Source: Paenibacillus sp. LHD-38
GTDB taxonomy: Bacteria > Bacillota > Bacilli > Paenibacillales > Paenibacillaceae
Direction: 5' to 3'
NCBI RefSeq assembly: GCF_031157315.1
Contig: NZ_JAVIFU010000034.1
Coordinates: 1-64,000, forward strand
Length of the DNA stretch: 64,000 bases
The notes beneath the pieces are model-generated. The model did not search any database, was not told the DNA's origin, and saw only the letters and a list, made by a program, of their open reading frames with translations. Position numbers and translations under genes: made by a program. This document shows, in pieces, positions 15,960 to 24,219 of the stretch (positions within the stretch are counted from its first letter, which is position 1; every line of letters begins with the position of its first letter).

Positions 15960-17429
15960 TTATTTTGTTTGTAATTTAATTTCTCGGACGATTTCTGCTT
16001 CGTTAAAAGGAATTTCTGTTTTCCCAATAATTTGCGTCGTTTCATGGCCTTTGCCGGCGATAAGGATTACATCGTCTTTTTTACTGATTTCAATGGCAAA
16101 AGCAATCGCGTCTCTCCGGTCGACAACAGCCTCGTAAGTACCGTTATAAGCTTCAACGCCCTCTATAATTTCACGGATAATCAAGTTGTTATCCTGCATC
16201 TTCGGATTGTCCGAGGTGATAACGGAAAAATCAGCAAAATTGGCAGCAACCTTTGCCATCGCTCTACGCTTCTCCGTGCCGGACTCTCCATCTGACGCAT
16301 AAACGCCGAATACAAGAATGATTCTTCCCTTGGCGAACGGTCTTATCGTCGTCAAAGCCTTCTCCAAGCTGTCCTCGGTATGTGCGAAATCGACGATAAT
16401 TTTAGTGTCTTCGTCTTGATAAACGACTTCTAGACGGCCTTTAATGCCATCGACAGCCAATATACCATCAGCGATTTGCTGCAGGCTGAATTGGTTGACG
16501 TATGCGGTTGCGACAGCCGCCAAACTGTTATATACATAAATCGTCCCAGGGAGATTCACCTTGATGGAGATGCTGCCCTTTGGCGTATTTAAGGTATAGG
16601 TAGTGTAGTCGGAAAAATAATTAATATCCGTCGCGTAGATATCGGCTTCCTGCTCAATTCCGTAGGTGAGAAGCTTTGGCGCTTTGTCCTTTAAACGCTC
16701 GATAAGAATCCGGCCGTATTTATCATCGGCGTTAATGATGTTGTAGTCCGATGTCATGTCAAACAGCTTCGCCTTAGCCTCGAAATACTCCTCCATCGTA
16801 TGATGCAGCTCGAGATGATCCGGCGTTAGGTTCGTGAAAATTCCGGTATTGAAACTGGAATGGGCAACACGGCTCAGGTTAAGCGCATGCGAGGACACCT
16901 CCATGACGCAATGCTTCATGTGGGCTTGCGTCATTTCAGCGAAGATCTTCTGGAGATTAAGAGACTCGGGCGTCGTGTTTTTATTTTGGAACACCTTATC
17001 CCCGATAACCGTGCCTATCGTACCGATTATCCCAAGCGTGGTACCCGTCTGCTCGAAAATGGATTTGAGAAAATAAGTGGTCGACGTTTTTCCGTTCGTT
17101 CCCGTAATGCCAAGAAGATTCATTTGCTCCGTTGGGCGGTGATAGAAATTAGCGGCTAATCGCGCAAGCGCTTCTCGCGTGTCGGCTACCTGCAGAACGG
17201 TTACGTCAGCAGCGACAGGAACATCCTTCTCTACTATAATCGTGGTCGCTCCAAGTTCGATCGCCTTATCAATGAAACGATGGCCATCTACCGAAAAACC
17301 GGAAATCGCGACAAACACGCCGTTTGGCGCGGCCTCCCTGGAATCATAGGCAATTGAGGCTGCTTCTCTATGTAAATCGCCTTTCACGAGCTTATATTCA
17401 AGATCTGTAATTAAAGAGGTCAATAACAT
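15960..17429 (-). CDS. MurE-like Mur ligase paralogue with DNPK substrate motif
   Basis: A 489-residue MurE (UDP-MurNAc-tripeptide synthetase) fold: N-terminal UDP-binding domain (1-100), ATPase domain with P-loop GTNGKTST (110-117), C-terminal domain with DNPK at 407-410 and GKGHETTQ following. In known MurE enzymes this tetrapeptide helps choose the amino acid: DNPR binds meso-diaminopimelate, while lysine-adding enzymes have other residues (DNPA in Staphylococcus aureus). Here Lys replaces the Arg, so a DAP-adding role is doubtful. Bacilli keep their main murE in the division-cell wall cluster, so this is probably a second copy. It starts ATG after GGAG, 42 nt behind the ATP-grasp gene. 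Confidence 0.85.
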   Translation of the reverse strand: MLLTSLITDLEYKLVKGDLHREAASIAYDSREAAPNGVFVAISGFSVDGHRFIDKAIELGATTIIVEKDVPVAADVTVLQVADTREALARLAANFYHRPTEQMNLLGITGTNGKTSTTYFLKSIFEQTGTTLGIIGTIGTVIGDKVFQNKNTTPESLNLQKIFAEMTQAHMKHCVMEVSSHALNLSRVAHSSFNTGIFTNLTPDHLELHHTMEEYFEAKAKLFDMTSDYNIINADDKYGRILIERLKDKAPKLLTYGIEQEADIYATDINYFSDYTTYTLNTPKGSISIKVNLPGTIYVYNSLAAVATAYVNQFSLQQIADGILAVDGIKGRLEVVYQDEDTKIIVDFAHTEDSLEKALTTIRPFAKGRIILVFGVYASDGESGTEKRRAMAKVAANFADFSVITSDNPKMQDNNLIIREIIEGVEAYNGTYEAVVDRRDAIAFAIEISKKDDVILIAGKGHETTQIIGKTEIPFNEAEIVREIKLQTK

Positions 17430-17471
17430 ACGATCAGCTCCATTCTAGTGACCTGTTTCTGTCTGTTCGGG

Positions 17472-18677
17472 CTATTTTCTTAGAAGCTTTTTCGTTAGCT
17501 TGCCGCCGATAATAGAGGCATAGGAGAAGGCTGGCTTAGGATCCTTCCAATCCCAAATGGCATAAGCCTTTGGCTTAAACAACGATACGAATACCTGCCT
17601 CCAGGTCAACTGTCCAGTCTTGACATAGTCGCGGACCGCGAGCATGTCTTCATATCCGTACCAGAATACGCGGTTCGTATTTTCTTTGACGGCTTTTGGG
17701 GGAACTAGGTTGCCGCCTGTCAGCTCCTGATAGGTAATCCATGGAATGTTCACGCCAACCTTGTAGAGCAGGTTATTCAAGTTTGTAATCCGGCAGTTGA
17801 CCTCGATTAAATAATAGCGGCCAGTCTCGGCATCCTTCTTGAACTCGATCTCCGCAAAGCCCTTCCATTTCATCTTCTCCAGAAAAGGAGCGCCAATGTC
17901 GAACAGCTCTTGCACGTATCTTTGACCAGTGTACACGGATGCCCCGAAGTTGATGGGATACTGGCGGAATTTCTGACAGGTTACCCAGTGTGTCACTTTG
18001 GAGTCCTGGTTTAAATAAGCGTCAAAGGTATACATATGATCGTCAAAGCCTGGAATGATTCGTTGCACGATGACTTCCAAATGGGCTTCCTTTGCTTTGG
18101 CCAAGGCTTGCTCAAGCTCCGCGCGGTTGTTCACTTTAAAAAGCTTTCTTCTGAATTTCGCAACGAAGGAAGGGGAGTCCGTCGGCTTAACGATACAAGG
18201 ATATTTGATCGTTTGATCGATTTTCTCGAAAAAGTTTTCTTCGTTTACCCGGACGGTCTCAGGAACTGAAACGCCGTTTTCAAGCGCTAAACGCTGCAGT
18301 ACTTCCTTATTCATCATATCTGAATAAATGCCTGGCACGTTTTGCGGAATGAGATAATGTTCTCTCAACTCCTCCAAATGCTCATCGATGACCTCAAGGT
18401 AGGAGTCATGGCAAGGTATAAGGACAGGAGGGGCGCTTTGCTTGCGAGCATACTCCTTCAAAAAACGAATAAATGCAGCCGTATCATCTTTATAATGAGG
18501 AGAGATTAGTCTCTCTGATGTATATTTTGAATCCGCGCCATAGGTATCTTTAGTAGAATAATCAACGGCAACCGTATGTACGCCGTTAATTCCCAAGCAA
18601 CGAATGGTGCTTAAACCAATATAATAATTACAACCTAAAATAACTGCTTTGTTATTCACAAGGGCACATCCCGACAT
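17472..18677 (-). CDS. ATP-grasp carboxylate-amine ligase, D-aspartate-ligase-like
   Basis: 401 residues with an ATP-grasp fold: N-terminal Rossmann-type part (VILGCNYYIGLSTIRCL), the P-loop region YPCIVKPTDSPSF and a metal-binding end YLIEVNCRITN. The layout and the N-terminal pattern resemble D-aspartate ligases (Aslfm type), which join D-Asp to the epsilon-amino group of Lys in peptidoglycan precursors; other ATP-grasp ligases share the fold, so the substrate is not proven. It is first in an operon with a MurE-like ligase and a racemase. The start may be ATG at 18677 or GTG a few codons in (18656 region); no strong ribosome site decides it. Confidence 0.78.
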   Translation of the reverse strand: MSGCALVNNKAVILGCNYYIGLSTIRCLGINGVHTVAVDYSTKDTYGADSKYTSERLISPHYKDDTAAFIRFLKEYARKQSAPPVLIPCHDSYLEVIDEHLEELREHYLIPQNVPGIYSDMMNKEVLQRLALENGVSVPETVRVNEENFFEKIDQTIKYPCIVKPTDSPSFVAKFRRKLFKVNNRAELEQALAKAKEAHLEVIVQRIIPGFDDHMYTFDAYLNQDSKVTHWVTCQKFRQYPINFGASVYTGQRYVQELFDIGAPFLEKMKWKGFAEIEFKKDAETGRYYLIEVNCRITNLNNLLYKVGVNIPWITYQELTGGNLVPPKAVKENTNRVFWYGYEDMLAVRDYVKTGQLTWRQVFVSLFKPKAYAIWDWKDPKPAFSYASIIGGKLTKKLLRK

Positions 18678-18723
18678 CCGAATTTATGTTCATTTCTATC
18701 ACATTACGACTAATGTTTAAATA

Positions 18724-18752
18724 ATTTTACTTCATACTTTCTTATAATACAA
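18724..18752 (-). promoter_or_regulatory. probable sigma-A promoter of the ATP-grasp/MurE-like/racemase operon
   Basis: Minus strand TTGTAT (18747-18752), 17 bp, TAAAAT (18724-18729), 47 bp before the ATP-grasp start. Confidence 0.55.
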
Positions 18753-19076
18753 ATGGATTTATCCTCATAATAGCGGATGGCAAACGGATTTTGCTTCCCA
18801 ATTAAAAGGGGAAAAGCAAGAATAGACCGATGGTTTGCATACAGTCTCCGGTTTCATGAAAGGTCATGATGGCAAGAATATAAATTACCATATTATGATA
18901 GGTTTTTATAGTATAAAAGAACTATAAATTGGAATAATTAACTTCATTTTGTCGAATAATGCCCGAAAATTGTCTGCTTTCGTCGACAAGTTTTTACAAA
19001 CTCCTTATTGCTCTACGAGTATAATAGAAGCATTACCACACGAGTGCTAGATAAGGAGCGTGCCCCGAAGCGAGCT
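18753..19076. other. AT-rich intergenic region with small hairpins and a Spo0A-like box
   Basis: No gene. It holds an imperfect hairpin at about 18791-18821 (TTGCTTCCC / GGGGAAAAGCAA), a perfect 8-bp inverted repeat TTTATAGT / ACTATAAA (18905-18928), TGTCGAA at 18950-18956 matching the Spo0A (0A) box, and TATAAT at 19020-19025, the probable -10 of the spo0E-like gene. No convincing -35 at normal spacing, which fits an activated promoter. Confidence 0.5.
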
Positions 19077-19271
19077 ATGGACAAAAAAAACTTGCTTAAA
19101 CAATTGCAGTCGCTACGGCTAAAGCTTCATGAAATAGCCGAAGAACGCGGCAGCTTGACAGATCCGGATGTTCTAGCAATTAGCGAAGAGGCCGATCAGC
19201 TTATTGTTGCGTTACAGCATATACAAAGAGATGAGCTATCACATATTACGTTTCGACGTGATGACTTATAA
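19077..19271 (+). CDS. Spo0E-like aspartyl-phosphate phosphatase
   Basis: A 64-residue two-helix protein matching the Spo0E family, which removes phosphate from Spo0A~P and delays sporulation. The conserved C-terminal pattern S-x-x-x-D-x-L-I is visible as SEEADQLIV after a first helix (LLKQLQSLRLKLHEIAEE). ATG at 19077 is the likely start; ATAAGGAG lies rather far upstream (about 20 nt), so a start at GTG 19044 or a nearby codon is possible. A Spo0A-like box lies about 120 bp upstream. Confidence 0.72.
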   Translation: MDKKNLLKQLQSLRLKLHEIAEERGSLTDPDVLAISEEADQLIVALQHIQRDELSHITFRRDDL

Positions 19272-19277
19272 AGGATA

Positions 19278-19742
19278 CTATTTTACTCTAAGTTTACGGA
19301 AAAATTGCGTTAATAAAGATGCGCATTCAGGCTGCAAAATACCACTAGTGAGCTCCGTTTCATGATTGAAACGGGGCTCTTGCAATAAGTTCATGAGCGT
19401 CCCAGCACATCCCGCCTTTGGATCAGTTGTTCCGTATACAACACGTTTAACCCTGGATTGGACAATGGCTCCGGCGCACATTGGACAAGGCTCTAACGTG
19501 ACATATAATGTGCAATCTAACAATCTCCATGCGCCGATGCGATCGCAGGCGTCACGAATGGCTACCATTTCGGCATGCGCGGTTGGATCGAACCGTGTTT
19601 CGCGTAAATTGTAGCCCCTTCCTATGATTTCATTATTTCTAACAATAACGGCTCCGATTGGAACCTCTCCGATTTGCTCGGCTTTTTTGGCTTCTTCTAT
19701 GGCTTCTAGCATCCAATTCTGGTCTTCTTGCTCACTTGTCAT
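19278..19742 (-). CDS. tadA: tRNA-specific adenosine deaminase
   Basis: Deaminates A34 of tRNA-Arg(ACG) to inosine. 154 residues with the zinc/deaminase motifs HAE (His and the catalytic Glu) and PCPMC, and the family tail GTLMNLLQEPRFNHETELTSG...CASLLTQFFR. In Bacillus, tadA follows serS-tRNA-Ser and precedes the SRP RNA and dnaX; here it lies on the other strand and neither neighbour is present, so gene order breaks at this point. Confidence 0.95.
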   Translation of the reverse strand: MTSEQEDQNWMLEAIEEAKKAEQIGEVPIGAVIVRNNEIIGRGYNLRETRFDPTAHAEMVAIRDACDRIGAWRLLDCTLYVTLEPCPMCAGAIVQSRVKRVVYGTTDPKAGCAGTLMNLLQEPRFNHETELTSGILQPECASLLTQFFRKLRVK

Positions 19743-19803
19743 AAGTTAAAACCCCTTTGCTTTTTATCATTATACAACGAACAAATATTCCGTTGTTAAC
19801 ATG

Positions 19804-19898
19804 TGGTGGATAACTTTGTGGATAACTAGCGGGATATGCACAAAAATGCTCACATTTTATTCAGAGCTGTGCACAATAACTGTTAGTAATGTGTATAA
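19804..19898. promoter_or_regulatory. cluster of DnaA-box-like sites
   Basis: Two exact matches to TTATNCACA on the minus strand (TGTGGATAA 19817-19825; TGTGTATAA 19890-19898) and two one-mismatch sites (GGTGGATAA 19805-19813; ATATGCACA 19834-19842) lie within 95 bp, in the divergent region between tadA and the kinase gene. They may control either gene or bind DnaA as a titration site. Confidence 0.6.
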
Positions 19899-19941
19899 GT
19901 TGTTAATAAACACGTTTTTGTGTAAAAGGATGTGTCATACA

Positions 19942-21768
19942 TTGTCGATTAAGATGAAATTCTCTGTCCTGATTACGCTTATCGTATTTACATTCTTCAT
20001 ATTACACCACATTTTAAGTGAATATTCGATGATGCATGACATGCGGGAGCAAGCTCGCCGTACGATGCATGATACCTCTATGCATATAGCTAATTCCTTT
20101 TCCGCCTATGAGAAGCATTCGGGACTCGGAATTCCCCTTGAAGACGGCGACCATTCCAGCCCCGGGCATCTTTTTGATATCGTAAAAACAATAATCCCAA
20201 ATATAAAGGAAATTACGGTATTTGAGCAAGACACACTATCGGTTCCGTACGGCACGTATACCTATTTGAATACGATAAGTGAGCAGTCCGTTATAACCGA
20301 GGCGAAGAAAACGGGGTTTGAGCTGCGGAAAATGCAAATCAACGGGAAGCCTTATTTTCGCAGCTATTACTCAACTGAGAAGATGGGCAGGTATATCATA
20401 AGCGTAGTTTATGACGACGAGGGGTTTACACAGCTCATCAGTCAAAAACGCAATGATACGCTGATCTACACAGGGATAACGATGATCCTTGTACTCATCA
20501 TCAGTTATTGGCTGGTTGGCGTTATGATTAGACCGCTAAAGGATATTTTATGGAAGGTAAATGAGGTTTCTTCCGCGCGCTTTCAGCAGCCCATTCGCAT
20601 TAAGCGCAAGGACGAATTTGGTTTGCTTGCGTTAAAGGTAAATGCGATGTCGCAAAATTTGAGTATTTATATGAACAAGCTGCGAAGGGCGTTTGAGGAA
20701 AACCGGCGAATGAAGGAGCATTTGGAGTCATTCATAAATCATACGAGCGATGCGATTCATCTTAATGATCTGGACGGCAAGGTGATTCAGGTAAATCGGG
20801 CTTTCGAACAGCTCTTCGGCTACGAGGAAGAGGAGGTTATCGGGCTTATCTATCCGATCCTGCCGGAAACTCACCGGACGGAAATGAAAAATATGCTGAA
20901 TCAGCTGTTGTTAGGGAAGGCGCTGCCTGCACAGGAGACGATGCGAATTACCAAGTCAGGCGAATTGATTCCCGTTAGCGTGACGCTTTCGCCTATCCGT
21001 GATTCTGATGGAACGATTCGAGCTTTTGCCAGTATTTCAAGAGATATGAGAAGCCGCAATAAAATGGAGGAGCTGCTGCGCAGATCGGAGAAGCTGACGA
21101 CGGTTGGACAGCTTGCGGCGGGCGTAGCGCATGAGATTCGGAATCCGCTAACGACGCTGCGCGGTTTTTTGCAGCTCCAGCAGGAGAGCAAGAAGCTGGC
21201 GCTTTCCCATGTAACCCTTATGCTCTCGGAGCTCGACCGTATCAACCTCATCGTCGGGGAGTTTCTAATCTTGGCTAAGCCGCAGGCAACGAGATTTGTG
21301 ACCAAGGATGTGCGGGACGTGCTGCAGGATGTCATTGCGTTAATGAATAGTGAAGCCCTTCTGCATAATATAGAGTTCTGTATTTCGTTGACGGAAGAAA
21401 TTTGCCTGATTTCATGCGAGGAAAATCAATTAAAGCAGGTATTTATTAATTTGTTGAAAAACGCGATTGAAGCCATGCCAAGCGGTGGTGAGATCCACAT
21501 CCATATCGGACATAAGAGGGAGCATATTTCAATTGCGATTACGGATGAAGGCATGGGCATTCCGGATGAAATGATTCCGAAAATCGGCGATCCTTTTTTT
21601 ACGGGCAAGGAAACGGGTACTGGACTTGGCATAATGGTGACCCAACGGATTATTAACAGCCATCGGGGAACGATGGAGATCAAGAGCCAAGTGAATGTTG
21701 GAACGACCATACATGTTATGCTTCCTGCTTTGAAAGAAACAGGAGAGAGCGTTATACTGGAAGCATGA
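19942..21768 (+). CDS. Membrane PAS sensor histidine kinase (sporulation-kinase type)
   Basis: About 608 residues: a first membrane helix (KFSVLITLIVFTFFILHHIL), an extracellular sensor region of about 150 residues, a second helix (TLIYTGITMILVLIISYWLVGVMI), HAMP linker, a PAS domain (ESFINHTSDAIHLNDLDGK...FGYEEEEVIG), HisKA with HEIRNPLTTLRGFLQL (phosphorylated His) and HATPase with NLLKNAIEAM, DEGMGIP and GTGLGIMV. The PAS-HisKA part resembles the Bacillus Kin family feeding Spo0A, but no response regulator is adjacent, typical of such orphan kinases. TTG at 19942 or ATG at 19930 is the likely start; AAAAGGA lies just upstream. Confidence 0.88.
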   Translation: MSIKMKFSVLITLIVFTFFILHHILSEYSMMHDMREQARRTMHDTSMHIANSFSAYEKHSGLGIPLEDGDHSSPGHLFDIVKTIIPNIKEITVFEQDTLSVPYGTYTYLNTISEQSVITEAKKTGFELRKMQINGKPYFRSYYSTEKMGRYIISVVYDDEGFTQLISQKRNDTLIYTGITMILVLIISYWLVGVMIRPLKDILWKVNEVSSARFQQPIRIKRKDEFGLLALKVNAMSQNLSIYMNKLRRAFEENRRMKEHLESFINHTSDAIHLNDLDGKVIQVNRAFEQLFGYEEEEVIGLIYPILPETHRTEMKNMLNQLLLGKALPAQETMRITKSGELIPVSVTLSPIRDSDGTIRAFASISRDMRSRNKMEELLRRSEKLTTVGQLAAGVAHEIRNPLTTLRGFLQLQQESKKLALSHVTLMLSELDRINLIVGEFLILAKPQATRFVTKDVRDVLQDVIALMNSEALLHNIEFCISLTEEICLISCEENQLKQVFINLLKNAIEAMPSGGEIHIHIGHKREHISIAITDEGMGIPDEMIPKIGDPFFTGKETGTGLGIMVTQRIINSHRGTMEIKSQVNVGTTIHVMLPALKETGESVILEA

Positions 21769-21812
21769 GCATGGAACCGGCTTCTTAGGGGTACGAGGGA
21801 GGGAATTCTCCA

Positions 21813-22601
21813 TTGAAGCATGATATCGTATTGAAGGAGACAGGATCAAATACAGGTTTGTCTGATAATGAAACAGCCGGCTGTAGTGCTTTGCTTGTGG
21901 GGGCTACCGGCTTAATAGGTTCTGCTTTGCTCAGGCAGCTCCTTCGCGATCCTCTCGTAAGAGAGGTAACGGTTCTCGCCAGGCGGCCAATAGTGGTCAA
22001 GGGGTTAGGGACAACAAGCGAGAGGATGAAGCTGAGGGTTATCGTGGCAGACCTTGATGACATGGATCAAGCGTTAGATCAGGTAACCGTCGACGCAGTG
22101 TTCTGCACGCTAGGGACGACGATTAAAGCGGCCAAGACGCGAGAAGCATTCCGGAGAGTTGATTACGATTATCCGTTAATGCTGGCTCATTTTGCAGAAC
22201 GAACGGGTGCCTCTCTTTTCTCTGTTGTTACGGCAATGGGAGCGGATTCAAGCTCGAACATCTTTTATAGCAGAGTCAAAGGAGAGCTGCAGGATGCGCT
22301 GGCCCGTTTGCATATTCCGATCGTGCAGGTATTCCAACCCTCTCTTCTGCTTGGTGAGCGGACAGCCGTTCGACCAGGCGAAGCCATCGGGGCGTTTGTA
22401 TCAAAGGGGCTGCAGTTTGCGATGATTGGTCCTTTGCGGAAATATCGGCCGATAAAGGGAACGGATGTGGCATTAGCGATGATCCGGGCAGCAGAAAACG
22501 CAGTGACAAAAGATGCTGCAGCCGCTGCAAGCAAGGCACCGGCTATATATTATTATCCATCGGACAAAATTGCCGATTTGGCAGTACATACAACGGGGTG
22601 A
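21813..22601 (+). CDS. NAD(P)-binding oxidoreductase, HTATIP2/YraR-like
   Basis: 262 residues with an atypical SDR fold: nucleotide motif VGATGLIGSALL near residue 28, then VFCTLGTTIKAAKTREAFRRVDYDY and the FYSRVKGELQ segment with the Tyr/Lys pair, as in the YraR/HTATIP2 group. Substrate unknown. TTG at 21813 follows GAGGGAGG. It lies 44 nt behind the kinase gene and 6 nt ahead of the pseudouridine synthase gene, so these may be one transcript. Confidence 0.8.
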   Translation: MKHDIVLKETGSNTGLSDNETAGCSALLVGATGLIGSALLRQLLRDPLVREVTVLARRPIVVKGLGTTSERMKLRVIVADLDDMDQALDQVTVDAVFCTLGTTIKAAKTREAFRRVDYDYPLMLAHFAERTGASLFSVVTAMGADSSSNIFYSRVKGELQDALARLHIPIVQVFQPSLLLGERTAVRPGEAIGAFVSKGLQFAMIGPLRKYRPIKGTDVALAMIRAAENAVTKDAAAAASKAPAIYYYPSDKIADLAVHTTG

Positions 22602-22607
22602 AACAGC

Positions 22608-23309
22608 TTGAGAATTAATAAGTTTATTAGTGAAACGGGATATTGCTCCAGGCGTGAGGCGGATAAGCTGGTAGACGGCGGACGCGTAACAATTAACGGT
22701 GTTACGGCACAGCTCGGCAGTCAGGCTGAGCTTGGCGACGATGTGCGTGTCGATGGCCAAAAAATCGGCGAGCAAAAAAACCATGTTTATATTGCGCTGA
22801 ATAAGCCGGTAGGCATTACGAGTACGACTGAGCTTCATATCAAAGGAAATATTGTTGATTTTGTCGGTCATTCAGAGCGTATCTTTCCAATAGGCAGGCT
22901 GGATAAGGATTCAGAGGGACTGATTCTTCTAACGAATGACGGAGACATCGTGAACCCGATTCTCCGCTCGGAGGGGAAGCATGAGAAGGAATATTTGGTC
23001 ACGGTGGATAAGCCCGTGACAGACGCATTCCTGCAAGGGATGGCGAGCGGTGTTCGCATTTTGGGAAGCATGACTTTGCCGTGTGTGGTAACGAGAGTTA
23101 CGGACCGGGTATTCCGCATTATTTTAACAGAAGGTCGAAACCGCCAAATCCGCAGAATGTGCGAGGCGTTTGGCTATCATGTAAGGCGGCTGCAGCGGGA
23201 GCGTATTATGAACATCCAGCTCGCAGGACTGCATGTCGGGAAGTGGAGAGACCTGACGGAGGCCGAGAAGGCGACGTTATTTGAAACGCTGAGTTATAAG
23301 CCAGTGTAG
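22608..23309 (+). CDS. rluF: 23S rRNA pseudouridine synthase, RluF/RluB type
   Basis: 233 residues: an S4 RNA-binding domain at the N-terminus (about 1-60; INKFISETGYCSRREADKLVDGGRVTING) and the RsuA-family catalytic domain with GRLDKDSEGL, whose Asp is the nucleophile. The EGRNRQIRRMCEAFGY segment near the C-terminus favours RluF. It isomerises uridine in 23S rRNA (position 2604 in E. coli). TTG at 22608 sits 6 nt after the preceding stop with GGGGTGA as its site. Confidence 0.88.
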   Translation: MRINKFISETGYCSRREADKLVDGGRVTINGVTAQLGSQAELGDDVRVDGQKIGEQKNHVYIALNKPVGITSTTELHIKGNIVDFVGHSERIFPIGRLDKDSEGLILLTNDGDIVNPILRSEGKHEKEYLVTVDKPVTDAFLQGMASGVRILGSMTLPCVVTRVTDRVFRIILTEGRNRQIRRMCEAFGYHVRRLQRERIMNIQLAGLHVGKWRDLTEAEKATLFETLSYKPV

Positions 23310-23324
23310 GACCGAGAATAAAAG

Positions 23325-23370
23325 AAAAACCCTGAACCACACTCCGTTTGTGAGTGGGTTCAGGGTTTTT
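23325..23370. terminator. bidirectional terminator between rluF and motB
   Basis: AAAAACCCTGAACC / GGTTCAGGGTTTTT with a further inner pairing (CACTC/GAGTG). Confidence 0.92.
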
Positions 23371-23376
23371 TGTTTA

Positions 23377-24219
23377 TTATTTCGTTACGGCTAGACTCTG
23401 CGGATTTGTTTCATCGGAGTAGCTGTGCATGATTGAAACCTCAACCCGGCGGTTTTTGGACTTGCCTGCCGCCGTTTTGTTATCGGCTACCGGCCGATAT
23501 TCGCCATAGCCGATAGCGCTGAAGCGTTCGGGCTTTAGCTGTTTATTTTCGAGCAATATATCCATAAAACGAATGGCACGCATCGAGCTCAAATCCCAAT
23601 TCGACTTGAAGAAGACATTCGAGATCGGCGTCGTATCGGTATGGCCGGATACGATGACCTGGTAATCCGGATATTGCTGGAGCATCTTGCCAATGGCAAC
23701 GGCCAGCGCTTTCGATTCTGGCTTGACAGACGCTTGCGCCGGGGCAAACAAGGCGTTGTCGCTAATGGTAATCATGAGCTGGGAAAGATTGAGCTTCGTT
23801 TCCAAATCGGTTGTTAGGCCGTTCTTTTTGATATAAGCGTCAACCTTCTTCTTCAGATCCTCAAGATCCTTTTGCTCCTGCTCCATAATGGCCTTGCGAG
23901 CTTTTTCCTCAGCGGTTTGGTCTTGCGTCTGTTCCTTGCTATCATCCTTGGAATCAATAATGCCGCCGGCTTCGTCCTGTTTCTTTCCGTCATCCTCACC
24001 AGATTTCACGATGGACGATTCGGTTAGAACGCCGCTGCCCGTGCTGAGTGCAACGCTAAAGGCTTTGGACATTTCTTCGAACTTTTTCACGTCGACGGAG
24101 TTCATGGAGTACAACACGATAAAGAGTGCGAGCAGCAGGGTGAGCAAGTCGGCATAAGGAATGAGCCAGGATTCATCAACATGCTCTTCATGTTCTTCGT
24201 GTCTATGCTTTCTGCTCAA
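23377..24219 (-). CDS. motB: Flagellar motor stator protein MotB
   Basis: 280 residues. The single membrane helix WLIPYADLLTLLLALFIVLYSMNSV contains the ion-binding Asp24. A charged linker (DDGKKQDEAGG... about 80-150) is followed by an OmpA-like peptidoglycan-binding domain (VSGHTDTTPISN...SKNRRVEVSI). Together with MotA it forms the proton-driven stator anchored to the wall. The start codon overlaps the end of motA by 17 nt, so the two are translationally coupled. Confidence 0.95.
   Translation of the reverse strand: MSRKHRHEEHEEHVDESWLIPYADLLTLLLALFIVLYSMNSVDVKKFEEMSKAFSVALSTGSGVLTESSIVKSGEDDGKKQDEAGGIIDSKDDSKEQTQDQTAEEKARKAIMEQEQKDLEDLKKKVDAYIKKNGLTTDLETKLNLSQLMITISDNALFAPAQASVKPESKALAVAIGKMLQQYPDYQVIVSGHTDTTPISNVFFKSNWDLSSMRAIRFMDILLENKQLKPERFSAIGYGEYRPVADNKTAAGKSKNRRVEVSIMHSYSDETNPQSLAVTK

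Noticed and set aside
19775..19793. LexA-like sequence CGAACAAATATTCCG before tadA
   Set aside because: One position in the second half-site is wrong (ATTC rather than GTTC) and tadA is not a known SOS gene; chance is more likely.
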